Assembly (NCBI GenBank): GCA_031308135.1
Contig: JAHLJT010009436.1
Location: 136,220,950-136,284,949 of the forward strand
Reading direction: 5' to 3'
Length of the DNA: 64,000 nt
Source: Acheta domesticus
Lineage: Eukaryota > Arthropoda > Insecta > Orthoptera > Gryllidae
Under the pieces are notes generated by a model. The model was not told where the DNA came from and did no database searches. It worked only from the letters and a program-made list of their open reading frames with translations. The position numbers and the translations under genes are program-made. Shown here in pieces: positions 12,181 to 23,465 of the stretch (position 1 is its first letter; each line of letters begins with the position of its first letter).

Positions 12181-12730
12181 AGCGCAACTTCGGTGAGTCA
12201 GCGGCGAAATCTTCAGCCCGGGGCCGTACCGACAATGCTCCGCTGCACTGTGGCGTCTCGCGGCGTAGTATTGCTCGAGAAGTGTTTTGCGGCAGCCAGC
12301 GCCGTCGGCGGCGGGGGTGACGGAGGCGGTTACGCAAGCGTCGCGGAGGGAAAGGTCGCGGACCGGCGACGGCGACGGAGGAGGAGGAGGAGGCTGGGGA
12401 GGTGGGGGCGGAGCGGCCTTGGCTCGCTTGGCGCAGCGCGGCGACCCGTCAGCTGACGGGCGAGGGCACGGCGTGGCGCGGAGAACGGGGCGGGGCGGGG
12501 CAGGGCGGGGCGGGGTGGGGCGGGGCGGGGCGGGGCGGGGCGGGGCCGGGGCCGAGTCTACGTTCACGCGTGTGCCAGCCGCCGACCGCGCGTGAGTCAC
12601 CCACGGAGGAACTCCCGCCCCGGCGCCCCAGCGCTGCCGCCGCCGCCGCCGCGTCTCGCGGGAACCCGCTGCCGAGTGGCAATCCCTTTGCAGACGGGCA
12701 TGCTGTTCTCGCGCCTTGCGAGGCCGTTCT
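12181..12730. other. Strong CpG island
   Basis: A 550-bp block of very high GC and CpG content in an AT-rich setting. It contains GGAGGAGG runs (about 12378-12395), a CGGGG array (12487-12548) and a GCCGCCGCC run (about 12636-12655). At least five overlapping frames are open on both strands, so no single coding frame is favoured. A promoter role is possible but not shown. Confidence 0.6.
12487..12548. repeat. CGGGG pentanucleotide array
   Basis: About twelve CGGGG units with a few substitutions (one CAGGG, one TGGGG). The G-strand carries many runs of four Gs separated by single bases, which is favourable for a G-quadruplex. The units also resemble GC boxes bound by Sp1/KLF-type zinc-finger factors. 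That functional reading is inference only. Confidence 0.85.
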
Positions 12731-12829
12731 CACAACTTGTTGGTTTGTTCGGACAACGTGTTTGTTTGGACAAAATCATGTCATGACACACATCATTGAG
12801 GGTCACGCTCTTTTTCAAGTTTAAAGTTG

Positions 12830-12975
12830 GAAATCCCCTGCTCGTCATCGTGTAGGTCGGCACCGGATCTTACCATCCAGCGGGCGAGGAACAACCCCCC
12901 AGGCATAAAAAACAGTCAATATAATAACAGGATGAATGACAATAGAAGTTGGCGTGACCGGAAACATCAATCAAT
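12830..12975 (+). mobile_element. Composite SINE, 5'-truncated copy (tail only)
   Basis: About 145 bp match the 3' part of the composite SINE seen full length at 38310-38826: TCGTGTAGGTCGGCACCGGA near 12847, then the 'CATCCAGCG' and 'GGAACAAC' words, a diverged ATAATAACAG segment, and the conserved end CCGGAAACATCAATCAAT. The head and middle are missing, as expected from incomplete reverse transcription. The end is followed within 50 bp by an (AAT)n run. Confidence 0.8.
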
Positions 12976-13023
12976 TTTCGAGTTTTATTTTTGCAACACA
13001 CATTTCAGTTTCTGCTATAGAAA

Positions 13024-13070
13024 TAAAATAATAATAATAATAATATAATAATAATTAATAATAATAATAA
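13024..13070. repeat. (AAT)n microsatellite, upstream flank of a LINE fragment
   Basis: Imperfect AAT/ATA repeat directly upstream of the LINE fragment. It could be the pre-existing target tract into which the LINE inserted, or the tail of an earlier element. Confidence 0.85.
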
Positions 13071-13370
13071 TCTCGATGGAAATCGAGATCAGCCGAATGT
13101 GGGGCATAAAAGCACAGGTCGTCCCGATAGTTATCGGAGCTCTGGGATTTGTTCCGCAAAATTTGAGTAAGAACTTGTCTAAACTCCCTGGTAATTCAAA
13201 AGACTGGGAAGTGCAAGAAATTGCTTTATTTGGAACAGCCCACATTTTGCGCAAAGTATTGTTGAGGCACTGACAGTCACCGGATCTGCTCCTTAGGTAG
13301 CTGGTTGCAACCTCGAGTAGATTTTATATTCAGCCGACTCATAACATCTTTAGTCGTGATGTAATGGAAA

Positions 13371-13422
<52 letters not shown>
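13071..13422 (+). mobile_element. Truncated R4/Dong-like LINE: last 65 codons, 3' UTR and (AAT)n tail
   Basis: The open frame 13076-13273 encodes 65 residues with the words MWGIKAQVVPIVIGALG and GTAHILRKVL, ending in a stop at 13271-13273. I recognise this as the extreme C-terminus of non-LTR retrotransposon polyproteins, just after the restriction-like endonuclease domain, of the kind found in R4/Dong-type elements. The reverse-transcriptase and endonuclease domains themselves are absent: the copy is 5'-truncated at about 13071. A 3' UTR of about 97 bp follows, then (AAT)n from about 13370 to 13422. The reading frame has no internal stop, so the copy may be recent. The clade assignment is from memory of the motif and should be treated as probable, not proven. 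Confidence 0.8.
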
Positions 13423-13428
<6 letters not shown>

Positions 13429-15079
13429 AGTTGATGTTAAAAATCCAAATAAATTTCACAATGTAGTGTGTGTTCGATGAATTGTCACTTTTGTTTGGTT
13501 GTCTCTGTTCGTAGCTAAGTCGAAGGATACTTTAATTTGAAACAGTAAAAAGATAACACAATGTTTAATCAATCTGATGAAATTCTTACCTCAAAAATGA
13601 AAATATTGGCACAAACTTATGAATGAACTTTATATCTAGTATTCTTTGATCATTTCATTTGATTATCATTTGAGGATTATCATTCATGTTTTTGAGATTG
13701 TATTCAATCAAGTAATCAATAACAAATAATAGATTAATGATTGTAAAAGAGAGGAGTGGTTCAAAAAAACTTTTTACTAAAAAAGTGTTTACATAATCAA
13801 ATTTGATATAAAGTAAGAAAGTAAATTTAGCCTTGACTTACAACTTTCCTACTGACTTGGAAAGTAAACTCATTTATCTCTTAGAATTTGAGACACAAGA
13901 AACCAGATGTGCCAGATGAAACCTTTTTACCCATCCACTCGTTTTCCTGTTGTGTTTTCGTAATCAATCACATAGTAGTGGTTCTACAAGAAACATCGTA
14001 GTAAATTTGTTAGAGAGATGGAAGAACAAATTTTCAGTTTCAAAGAATCAAATGAGTTTCATCGGGAGTAAACACGTCTGGAGTGTCTACATTAGACTGA
14101 AGAAGTGTTTCGATTAATTGAGGTTTCGTAACTTAGAGCTTGTTTTTAAAAAAACGATGTGGAGGACAAATCCGATTATGTTGACGGAATAAGGTTCATT
14201 ACTACAACCATCTGCATAAAATAGATCATTTTATTTAGTATCACGCTGCATATCTGAAACTGCTGTGTTCATTATCACTTTATGTTGGGCAGGAGATCAT
14301 TTCATATAATTGATTAATGAGAATAAATCCATACGTAACTCCTCTCAAAATGTCCTCTCTCATTATTAATGTTCGAATATGACGAACAAAGATGTTAAAG
14401 ACCCATATCGAACTTCCCCCGGCACACAACTCGATAATGGAGATTGTTTTAATTCCCTTCTCTGCGGTAACGAATGTTGCATCCACAGGCATATTCATCA
14501 TTATTTCGTGACGGTAAACCTATTCTATTAAACCCAAATGAAAAATAAAGCGGCTAAACTTTATCGCGTCTGCCTCCAATCGCGACTAAACACAGTGGAT
14601 TAAAACGCGCGGCTGCCCCTTTCCCTGCGGAAGGGGTTACCAAACCAGCGGGGTCGACATTAACGCGCCCAAAGAGTTCATCAGACTTGCAGTAAAATGT
14701 CCGGTAAAATAGTCATTTTCCAAAACGCTGAAAAATAACTTATTATTTACATTGAAAAGTTATTTGGCAGAGTGTCAAAATTATTTACATGGATTAATAA
14801 TATAATATCTACTGAATATTGAACATACCCTGTTTCAGTAATTTGTATATTCGATGGAAAAAATAATTTGTATAAGCATTAAGATATGAAGAGAATTATT
14901 TCTCTATCAATTATTAATCATGGAAATGTATTTCAATATTCAATGATATGTAAAGCAACAATCTGTAATGCTAAAATTACTAGTTACATTAATTTTTATA
15001 GTGATTTTATTGAAATAGATATTTAGAATACTAGTTTCACACACTGATGTTATTTCTGTCACTGTCTGTAACATTTATT
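13423..15079. other. AT-rich spacer, nothing recognised
   Basis: AT-rich unique sequence. A slightly GC-richer patch at about 14560-14680 has no recognisable content. Confidence 0.5.
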
Positions 15080-15570
15080 TGAGAGAGCGGGAAAATATTC
15101 GCGCTCGAATTTTATTGAGTGCGTTTGGAGAGCCCTGGCAGAGGCTACGCAGCGCGCTGTCGCGTCCTCCCACCACGGAGTGCACTCGGGCCGTGCCTGG
15201 TGGGCGCTGTCCGCGCGTCGGCTCCAGTTCACACGCTCCAGCCTCCATTCCCCTCCCCTTCCTCCTTCCCGTCCCCTCCCTTCCCCTCCGTTGCGGCAGA
15301 GCGTTGGACTCGGCCGCAACGCCCCGCTCCTCCCCGCCCCGGCATCGCCCGTGCCCCCTCCCTCCCTTCGCTTCTGCCCGCCGCCGCCCCCATCCTCGCC
15401 CCGCCCCAACCCCGCGGTCGTCCCCGCCTCCGACCCCGCCTCCCGGCAGGCAGGCAGGCGGGCGGGCGGACGGGCGCGCGTGCGGCGCCGTCGTAACAAG
15501 TGCATTAGCGCGCTCTCGCCCGCTGAGGCGGGGGCGGATGTGGGGCGGCCGCGCTACTGTTCGTCACGAA
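15080..15570. other. CpG island with C-rich strand bias
   Basis: High GC and CpG. The plus strand is strongly C-rich between about 15240 and 15440 (runs of CCCC and TCCCC), then switches to G-rich with GGCAGGCAGGCAGGCGGGCG from about 15447. Frames up to 189 codons are open on both strands, so no coding frame is chosen. Candidate regulatory island only. Confidence 0.55.
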
Positions 15571-17230
15571 AACATTTGGCCCGTTGGTAGTTGGCTTAAG
15601 AATTTTCATCACTTATCAGAATGTCGACCATTAATTGGATTTGATTAGTTACTTTCAAGTTTCACCTGCTACTATAAGAATAAAGTAATTGTAGGATATA
15701 AAAATAAAAGGTAGAAATATACTACTTTTATCGGTATAATTTTACTTGATCATTAGTTTTATTACCTTTATGTTCTATTACCTTATTTATATTATCATTA
15801 GTTTTATTTATATGAATACTTTTTTAATGAAATGATATTTTCGTTTTCTCCTCCTTAAGTGTCTGTGATATGTAATTGGGGCGCAAATTGGAGCGTTTAC
15901 CTGTGTTGACGAAGGCATAGGTCTTTGTGTGCAAGTATTCTGACATTCACGGTTTTCAATAATAAGTGAAATCACGTCTACCAGAGTCCAAACAAGTTAG
16001 GAATCTCAGTTATATCACGATTTTTTTTCCTTTGAGGAAATGATTTAAAACTGAATGATTTGAAACTGCATTAAATCAGCTTAAATAAAAGTATATTAAA
16101 TTATGTAAAACACTTTTTTTTGTATTTCACAACTAAGGTTATAGAAAATATTCCTTAGGTGCAACGACAGTGTCTCTTCAGACCCTGATACAGGTAGGCA
16201 AACTGCCATCCTATAGTATTTACGAGTCGCGACTGTCTTTGTCTTTCTGTGTTGCCTCGCAAAGACGTATCGTGAAGAAAGGGCGCCTTCAGAATTCCCC
16301 TCTGCCCTTTTCTTTCACGTCACCGCGAACGCCCTTGCTTTGATGTGGAATTGAATTCGTCTCCTCAGACATTTGAGCCGCACTAATGAAGTAGAAAAAG
16401 CACTTCACCTCCAATAACGCCTCTCTGTCGTTGCTTCCTCCGAGCTTTTTTGTAGTTCGCTTTTCCCCGTTTTTTTTGTCTGCATCTTTAAAATAAAAAT
16501 TTGGGAGAGGATGTTCTTCTCCGTCGAGTCATCGAAATGGAAACAACAACCTGCGGTGTCGCGTTTTTTGAGTATAAGAGACTTACAAAGGGTCTGCCAA
16601 CCGACCATTCCTCTTCTGATCAAAAAGAGTGGATGTAAGGTTTTAAAACTACCATCAATAAAGAACTAATGTCTGTAAGTTAGAGTGTACTTCTTTTAAA
16701 ACAATGTTATGCTTTTTGCAAAAATCTTTCCGTTGAAAAACAACCAGTGTCCAAACATTTATCTATTATTACAATACCGTAGAGGTTACCTACAACAAAA
16801 TCATATAGAATAGTGAAGCACTTCTGAAATTTACTCAATAAAATCACATAGGAAATTAAACTTTTAGTGCACATTAGTACAATTCTTATGTTTGCTTTGA
16901 AATGCGTTGTATTTCCTTTCCGAGTTATATTAGACGCCTCACCCTACACTTCAAAAAAGTGGCTGCAGAATGCAATGAAATGTGTCATCTCTATTTTTTG
17001 GAGATGACACATTTCACCCTTCACATTATCGTAACTATAAATATTTTTTGTAACGAGACAACTACCCAACGGCGTAAAATAGAACAATTATTTCAATCGA
17101 TCTTCTTTGAAAAATAGGTTTATATTTTTCTTCTACATTGAAAAGTAAAATGCCTGTTCGCAATACTCTCGCAACGCCATTTATTCGTTCACACGCGAAT
17201 GCCTTTTATTGGAAAGATCTTGTGAGAAGA
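15571..17230. other. AT-rich spacer
   Basis: AT-rich. About 16200-16340 is less AT-rich but holds no recognisable feature. A perfect 16-bp hairpin at 16976-17016 is listed separately. Confidence 0.5.
16976..17016. repeat. Perfect 16-bp inverted repeat (hairpin)
   Basis: TGAAATGTGTCATCTC (16976-16991) is followed after a 9-base loop (TATTTTTTG) by its exact reverse complement (17001-17016). The stem is too short for a standard pre-miRNA and pairing stops abruptly outside it. It could be a small palindromic element relic or a structured transcript element. Confidence 0.85.
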
Positions 17231-17544
17231 CACATTCATGGTAAAACGACGAGAGGCAAATATTCGCGCCATCCGCACGCAGAGAACGGGTCGAACCCTC
17301 GTGAAACGGTCTCGTGGAAGATATCCATCGAATCGGAAACAACGGCGCGCCGGTCGGGCGCGCTTTCGCGTAGCACGCGCCCTTGAGGCTCATTCGCAGG
17401 GCGGCCATCGCGCCCGGGAGCTGCTACTCGGAGGCCCTTGGCTGAAGGAAACCCAGGATCTGGGCGGTCCTTAGGAGGCTCCGGCCCAGCGTTAGCGCCT
17501 TCCGCCGAGAGCATGCGTTGGTGGTAGTTGTGATGGCGGTCGAC
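17231..17544. other. GC-richer region, function unknown
   Basis: Moderately GC- and CpG-rich sequence preceding a minus-strand SINE. Open frames exist on both strands with no known domain. It may be part of the same SINE-rich insertion cluster. Confidence 0.4.
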
Positions 17545-17880
17545 GGAGAAAAAAAAGTGATATTTCGGTGGGGGTAGTAACAGTAGGGATTTACTATGTA
17601 CTTGGCGCGACCACCCGTGAACGAGCTCAGGCCTACCGGTGACGTCTCTGCCTCGCGGCTGTGGGTCATGGGGGTACGTGAGGTTACCATGTAGACATCC
17701 CCACTCCGTACTCCGGTCTTCTCGACCTGAGAAGTGAATTGTCTCGTCACGCCGCAACATATACTGATATATTGCAAGGACAACGCACACTATAGTCTTG
17801 CCTCGCCCGGGAATCGAACCCCGGGCCGGGTAGTGGAAAGCGAGCACGCTGGTCAAGAGCTAGCTGCAAGGCCTGAGGAA
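17545..17880 (-). mobile_element. tRNA-derived SINE (family A)
   Basis: On the minus strand a tRNA-like head is visible: an A-box-like GCTAGCTCTTGACCAGCG near 17872-17855, then a B box GGTTCGATTCC (17820-17810), which matches the pol III consensus exactly, framed by CCCGG and CCGGG in a T-arm-like stem. A tRNA-unrelated body of roughly 250 bp follows, ending near a T-rich run at about 17550. The tail boundary is estimated. The body is unlike that of the next SINE at 18017, so they belong to different families. Confidence 0.7.
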
Positions 17881-18016
17881 TGGTAGGCCCTAGGAACAGT
17901 AGTAATGGTAGTGTTAATGGAGACGGTGGCGAATGTGTGGACGATGGTTCTTATCACGAAAGCGATGGTGAAGGCGAGACGGGAGCAATAGGTATTGGCT
18001 GTGTCTACTAGAAATG

Positions 18017-18230
18017 AATCAAGTGGCTCCACCGCAGTGGCTCCTCCGCAGCGTAGCACGCTGACTTCGCATTCGGGAGGCTTAGATTCAATACCAGTAC
18101 CGGCCATCCTGACTGGAATTTTTATGTTTTCCCTGGGACATCCAGGCAATTCTGGAATGGTTCTCCTGACAATGAAACCGGTGTCGCTAGCCGAACTCGT
18201 TAACTACGTGAAGTCACGAAGGTTAAACGA
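18017..18230 (+). mobile_element. tRNA-derived SINE (family B)
   Basis: Head words GCGTAGCACGCTGACTTCGC and GAGGCTTAGATTCAATACC (B-box-like, near 18083-18095) match the layout of common arthropod tRNA-derived SINEs, followed by CGGCCATCCTGACTGGAATT and the body word TTCCCTGGGACATCCAGGCA. The A-box region carries a local 15-bp duplication, with GTGGCTCC followed by ACCGCA (18022) and TCCGCA (18037). The B box is degenerate, so this copy is probably old. Confidence 0.7.
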
Positions 18231-18351
18231 ATTCGAAATATCGCGGTTTCCTGGTTGGAAATATCCCGGGATTAGAAACCGCGGGATCTAACGGCGCCGA
18301 GGTCAATTGCCCTTACACGGGACATGTAATGGCTAAATACAAATACAAGTA

Positions 18352-18579
18352 CTAGTGCGATTTTTCTGACTCTGCCCCTCAAGCCTCTATGATCACGATT
18401 GAATATCACACATTTCGCGTCTGTCGTCCCGCTAGAAGTCGCATGATGGCAAGCACTTTTTGATACGGTCGCTATCATGCGATATCTGGCGGCATGACTG
18501 AGAACCTCGCGAAATACCGCGGCATCTTCCATTGTGAAGACGGGCCTTGAGGGGCAAAGTTAGAAAAATCGCAGCATAG
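18352..18579. mobile_element. Foldback (palindromic) MITE, copy 2
   Basis: About 228 bp folding back on itself. The right end reads GGGGCAAAGTTAGAAAAATC then GCAGCATAG, and the left end is its complement (TGCGATTTTTCTGACTCTGC) with a small deletion at the tip. Shared words with copy 1 (1892-2163) include GTAGAAGTCGCATGAT or its close variant, GAATATCACAC and GACTGAGAA. Copy 2 is shorter than copy 1 because an AT-rich stretch in the right arm of copy 1 (2100-2145) is missing here. No coding capacity. Confidence 0.88.
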
Positions 18580-19620
18580 AAATGGCCGTGGAGGAGGAAA
18601 GAGGTGATGTGGTGAGGGTGGGTGGGTTCTCGACACGAGGAGCGACGACCCTCACTATGGTAGCTGTGTTGACTGGTTCAGCCGGTGTTGAAATGCCCGT
18701 TGGGACGAGAGCGGCTGCGGTTGCGGTAGACAAGGCGATGATAATGTCGTTGCAAGCGCGGCGGAGACCTCGGCCGAGACGATGTCGGTGATGCCAGAAC
18801 GCAGGGGAGATTCAGGAAAGTGCAGGTGACTCAGAATAAATGTTACAAACTACTAGGGTATGCAGAGGAGTATCCAAGGTGGTTGTTTTCTATCAATGAA
18901 CATATGATGGGAAATTTTATCACCAAGTTATATAATTGCCATTTGCACTGGGTTGTTATCCAAATCCTCAAATACTGTTTTTCAGCCGGTTGAAAGGAAG
19001 TGTGAATATCTTTGCGTGCTTCAGAATGTGATCGGTGTATGAGGTGTTACCTAACAATCAGGGACAAATATCATATGTTCAACTTCGTACGAAATGTCCC
19101 ACTGCAAGATCATTGGCAAATAAGTGATCACCTTGGATACTTCTACATTCTCTAGAAGTTTGTAATATGAATTTTGAGACACTTGTATTATTCAAATAAA
19201 TCATGTTGCAGTTCTGATTGAGTCCTTCTCTTCATGACTGTTTTCATAATGGGAAAACTTTTTTCGTTGTAATGTGATCAATAAGAGGTTATTGTTTTGA
19301 ATGAATTGTGTAAAATTACAAAAACTGTTGGTTTTTTTTGGGGGGGGGTCTATGGTTTACGTTGGATCCGCTACCTCTAGCACGGCGGTGATCACGGCCG
19401 TGGTAGCTGCAGCAGTGATGACATGGTTCCTTTGTAGATGTGACCATTGAGACGAGAGGGCTTGCAACTATAGCTGCCATGGCGGGAAAGGGGCCAAAGC
19501 GGAAATGATGGCTGTGGGAGTTGTATAGGCGTTGGTGACTAGTAGAAATGGCAGTAGTAGAGATGGTAGCGACGGCCCTCAGCCCAGATGGTAGCCAGCG
19601 ACGGTTAGCACTCACGGGTG
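18580..19620. repeat. Cryptically simple GGT/GTG-rich sequence with AT-rich middle
   Basis: 18580-18790 and 19380-19620 are rich in GGTAGT, GTGGTG and GATGGT words, as is 17880-17990. They look like diverged trinucleotide-rich DNA, possibly one larger interspersed repeat broken up by the SINE and MITE insertions. 18800-19320 between them is ordinary AT-rich sequence. Confidence 0.4.
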
Positions 19621-19835
19621 TTCAAGAAAATATTCAAAGAAAATATTTAGTACTTCTGCCCTTCCTCCTCTCTCCCATTGAACCTTCTACAATTTACATA
19701 ATTTTTCTCAATTTTAAGGCTAAATTTTAAAAGAACTATATATTCATAATGCGAAAACTTATCACGGCATTATACGCACAATACGTGGTAATTGTTTTCA
19801 ATAATTTTAGTAAAGTTACAAAAAGAAAAATGCTT
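19621..19835. other. AT-rich spacer, nothing recognised
   Basis: Short AT-rich stretch before a GC island. Confidence 0.5.
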
Positions 19836-20085
19836 GGGGGCGTGGCCCCACGCCCACTCCCTTGGATCCACTGTCGCCAGCGGCGTCGGTGGGAGTGTGG
19901 GTGGCGGGGCCGGACGCGGCGGAGCGGAGGCTCGGTGCGCGGGAGGGGCGACGGGCGCGGAAACGGTTCATTGCCACTGATGGAGGGCCATTCTGCGCGC
20001 GAGGGGACGGAGGGGCCGCGCAGCTCCCGTGCTGGCGGCGATGACGTGGAAGGTGTGGCAGCTGCGGTGCCCCCAAGATGTTCAA
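19836..20085. other. CpG island
   Basis: A 250-bp block rich in GGCGGGG, GCGGCG and GAGGGG words inside AT-rich DNA. Several overlapping frames are open on both strands. No gene is assigned; regulatory island candidate. Confidence 0.5.
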
Positions 20086-21785
20086 AGGAAAAGTGTGAGA
20101 TGAAGGAATGAAAGAGGAGATGTAATCGATGCCATACAAGGAATAAAACAATAAAAGTGGAAGAAGAAAAAGAAACAGTAAAGAAATAAAAGAAAAAAAC
20201 GCCAACAAATTTCAAAACATGAACAAATATAGATTATTATAATTATTATGATACAAATAAAAATTTTACAAATACTAGTCGGGCAAACTGCTTTCATTTT
20301 AAGCACCTAAAACATTTTTGCAGGTTTCAAAGCACCTACTGTGGTGAAACGCTGTGAATCACTACACAGTTCTTTCGGCAAAACATGAATCATCACGACT
20401 TCCTGATAGACATTATTAAACGTAATTTTGAAATACAACAAGTTTTAAGGTATTTCTATTGATACGTCTTGAAGTAACTTTTTGAAATTTTTATTGGAAT
20501 CTTGCAAAACAAATTTACAAAAAAATAAATGAATGTACCCACCGAAGTAGCAACGCCAAGCTAGTAATTTGTTTATAGTGATACATGTAAGGTATGTTTA
20601 CAAAGCACTTTATGTCAATTATTAGCATGTTACATAAATGTGAATATCTTTCTTAGAGAAAAGAAAGAGAACGTTACAGTAGCAAAAATATGTTAGTGAT
20701 CGGAATCATGGCGAGAGGTAGAAAGGAAATATCTGGAAAGAACGTAATGTTTCTGGGGCGAAAGAGAGGGAAAGGCAATATTAAACGGGAGCCGCCGTGA
20801 GGCTGTTTCGTGTGCATTCGACTGTGAGCGTTCCTTCCCTAAGAGGGGCAAGGCGTCTCAGACGCGATGCAGCGCCCGTCTGCACTTCGTTGCGGATGAC
20901 CGCCTCTGGTTTATCGCACTCGCCGCTAGGAGCGCTTCATCGCCCGTGACGACCCGGAAATGCCTTCGTCAGACAGCGAGGCGGAGCGGCGCGGCGGTTT
21001 CTCGAGTGCTGACGATCTTTTTGGACTTACTGCGACTAGGACTTCTTTGCGGACTAGGCAATGGCTTGCTGTTGTTGTAGAAATAACTTGTTCTTTAATA
21101 AAAATTACTGATAATTCCAGTTTGATGGCTCGAAGTTTCGTTTTCATATTGAATATGAAACGCTTGGACAAAGGATGCATCTCTTTTTTCGTTGTGACCT
21201 ACCAAGTCTCCCTGATGCTTTGGATTACCTTCGTAAATTCTTCTTTATTGTCTGCGACTCGGAACAGTTTCTGACACTTTTCTTACGGTCCATTTTTGGA
21301 TATTCTACAATAACGGAGATTATTGTTTTCCTGTACCTCGCCTACTCTCTATATTCTCATTCTTAAGTGATACATTACGTCGATAATTTTGTAATTCCTG
21401 ATGAAATTTTTACGCAATATTTTTAAATGAAATAAAACATCTTGTGTCTTAGATTAAGAAATAAAATGTGTATTAGAGTAATTAGTGCGTGGTACACAAA
21501 GCTTGCGGGTAGGTGCTGCATTCGAATGTCCACTGTAACACGCATTCGGAATTTTTATATGAATCACAGCTCTTGCATCGTATGAATAAATGTATACGTT
21601 AAAAAGTTGGATATTTAGTGACGTGATGAATTTTTCCTTCGTGATTGATGTGGTAATTCGATTCGGCAATAATTCGGTTGCGGTCACGTACCTACTTGGT
21701 ATTAGATTACAATATTCCCTGTTATTTAACATGCAGATCCTCCGGAAACTCATCCATATGGACTTGGTACGACTTCACGCTGCGT
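20086..21785. other. AT-rich spacer with a weak GC-rich patch
   Basis: AT-rich, with a GC-richer patch at about 20785-21010. Frames of up to 104 codons (20960-21274) show no recognised domain. No other feature seen. Confidence 0.5.
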
Positions 21786-22060
21786 GTACCCATTTGAATG
21801 CGAGCCTCATCGCGCGAAAGCACATCGACACGCAGTCGGGACGCCGAATTGGCAACTGCGCCGCCGCCGCGACGCTGCCTCGGGGGAGTTTTCTTGCGCG
21901 CCTCAGCCGCGAGCGCTGGCGCCTCATCGGCCGCGAACACTGCGGAGCCCTCGCCCTTTGGGTGCGAGGAAGCGCCCCGCCCCGCCCCCTCCGCGCTCTT
22001 TGATGCCGCAAATGGCTCGGTGCAACGGCAGCGCTTCGCAGCACGACGCTTCCTTCTTCG
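21786..22060. other. CpG island
   Basis: CpG-rich block with GCCGCCGCC and CGCCCCGCCCC words. Six overlapping frames are open across both strands, which argues against reading any one of them as coding. Confidence 0.5.
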
Positions 22061-23089
22061 AATTCTCTTCAGTGACTGTAGAGGAGACGCGAGGCTTGGG
22101 TTGCTCGTTACCATTTGCATTCGTGATGTATAGAAGTAAAAATAGTAATATTGGGTCTGTGAAATTGAGAGTAGCTTGTAAATCATTCATAATCATCTAT
22201 ATTACTAATTAAATACGTGCAGAAGTTGAAAGAACGCTATGTAGCTTCCGGCCATGTGAGTTTTGTACGTAAAAATCCCAGGAGCTCGTAAAAATATCAA
22301 ATCATTTTTATTACTAATTTCCATTAAATATTTGACATTCACATGTTCCAATATTGCATAACAACTTTTTTATATTCTTGGTATGTAATTTTATATTTGT
22401 ATTCTTGGTTGTACTGTGTTTATCCGTACACACAATACTGTGATATTGCTGTATTTTTTAGGACTATTTTTGTCAAAATATTTAATTTATTGCAGTTCTT
22501 TACCAGAGTATTTTATTTGTTGTTTTTGAGCTGTGGGCGTGTTACATTTTGGAAAAGCATTTCGTGTAGTTTTGTTCAGAATCATTTTTGCTGCTGCAGT
22601 CACTAGTTAATACTATTTATGCATATTCAAAATTTTAAAAAATGCCGATGCTGGTTTAATGTGCATGCAAAAGAAGAATGTGTGCCGAATTGTACGATAT
22701 TCCATTATTTCTGTAAAGCTTTGTGAAGTCTTCACGATAGTAAAATTGCATTTATTTTGGGGTCTTAGTAAATTGCAGTGAACATTAGAATACACATTTA
22801 ATGCAAAGTGTTGTTAGGTGCCACGTATTAGCCGACATCAATTGTCAAAAATTCACGTTCATTGCATTAAAGTAAATCCCTCGCAACTTCAGGTACGATC
22901 TGGAATGAAACTGGTGTTGCATGGGAATGCAAAACAAGGTAAACAGAACATAAACAACTAGGAAGCTGAGAGAAGCGACAACAAAACACGAGTCAATCCC
23001 TCACATTTTGCACCGTGAAAACGCAGGACTAGTCGAAACAAGCCGAAACAGCGGTCGTAAATAATCAGCGTTTCAGAGCCTGTAGTTGC
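22061..23089. other. AT-rich spacer, nothing recognised
   Basis: AT-rich unique sequence. Hydrophobic short frames (for example 22343-22606) reflect T-rich composition. Confidence 0.5.
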
Positions 23090-23465
23090 GTCTTCCTCAG
23101 CGGCGACCCGTGAGTGCGCGCGGTGGCTGGGGGCTGTGTGTGGGTGTAAGCTTATTACCCGGGACCACGTCTCTGGGAGCGGCGGGGCGAGGGCGAAGGG
23201 CGGTGGCGGGGGCGGCGGGGAGAGAGTGAGAAAGGGGTGCGCGCGGCCCTGCGTGCCCGCCACAATACACGCCCGAGTTCGTATTCAAATGAGGCCGCCG
23301 CCGCCATTGGAATTCATGGCGGCGCGCGGACCCGCCCGGGCCCCGACTTTATTCCGGCCGTGCGCGCGCCAATGACGGCGCCCGCGGGCGGGCGGGGCGT
23401 GGGTGGAGGTGACGGGGGGCCGCTAAAGCAGAGAGGCGGCGGCAAGGCGAAAAGTCGGTAGGTAG
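23090..23465. other. CpG island
   Basis: CpG-rich block with GGCGGTGGCGGGGGCGGCGG-type runs near 23200, GCCGCCGCCGCC near 23290 and CGGGCGGGCGGGGCG near 23388. No coding frame is favoured. Confidence 0.55.
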
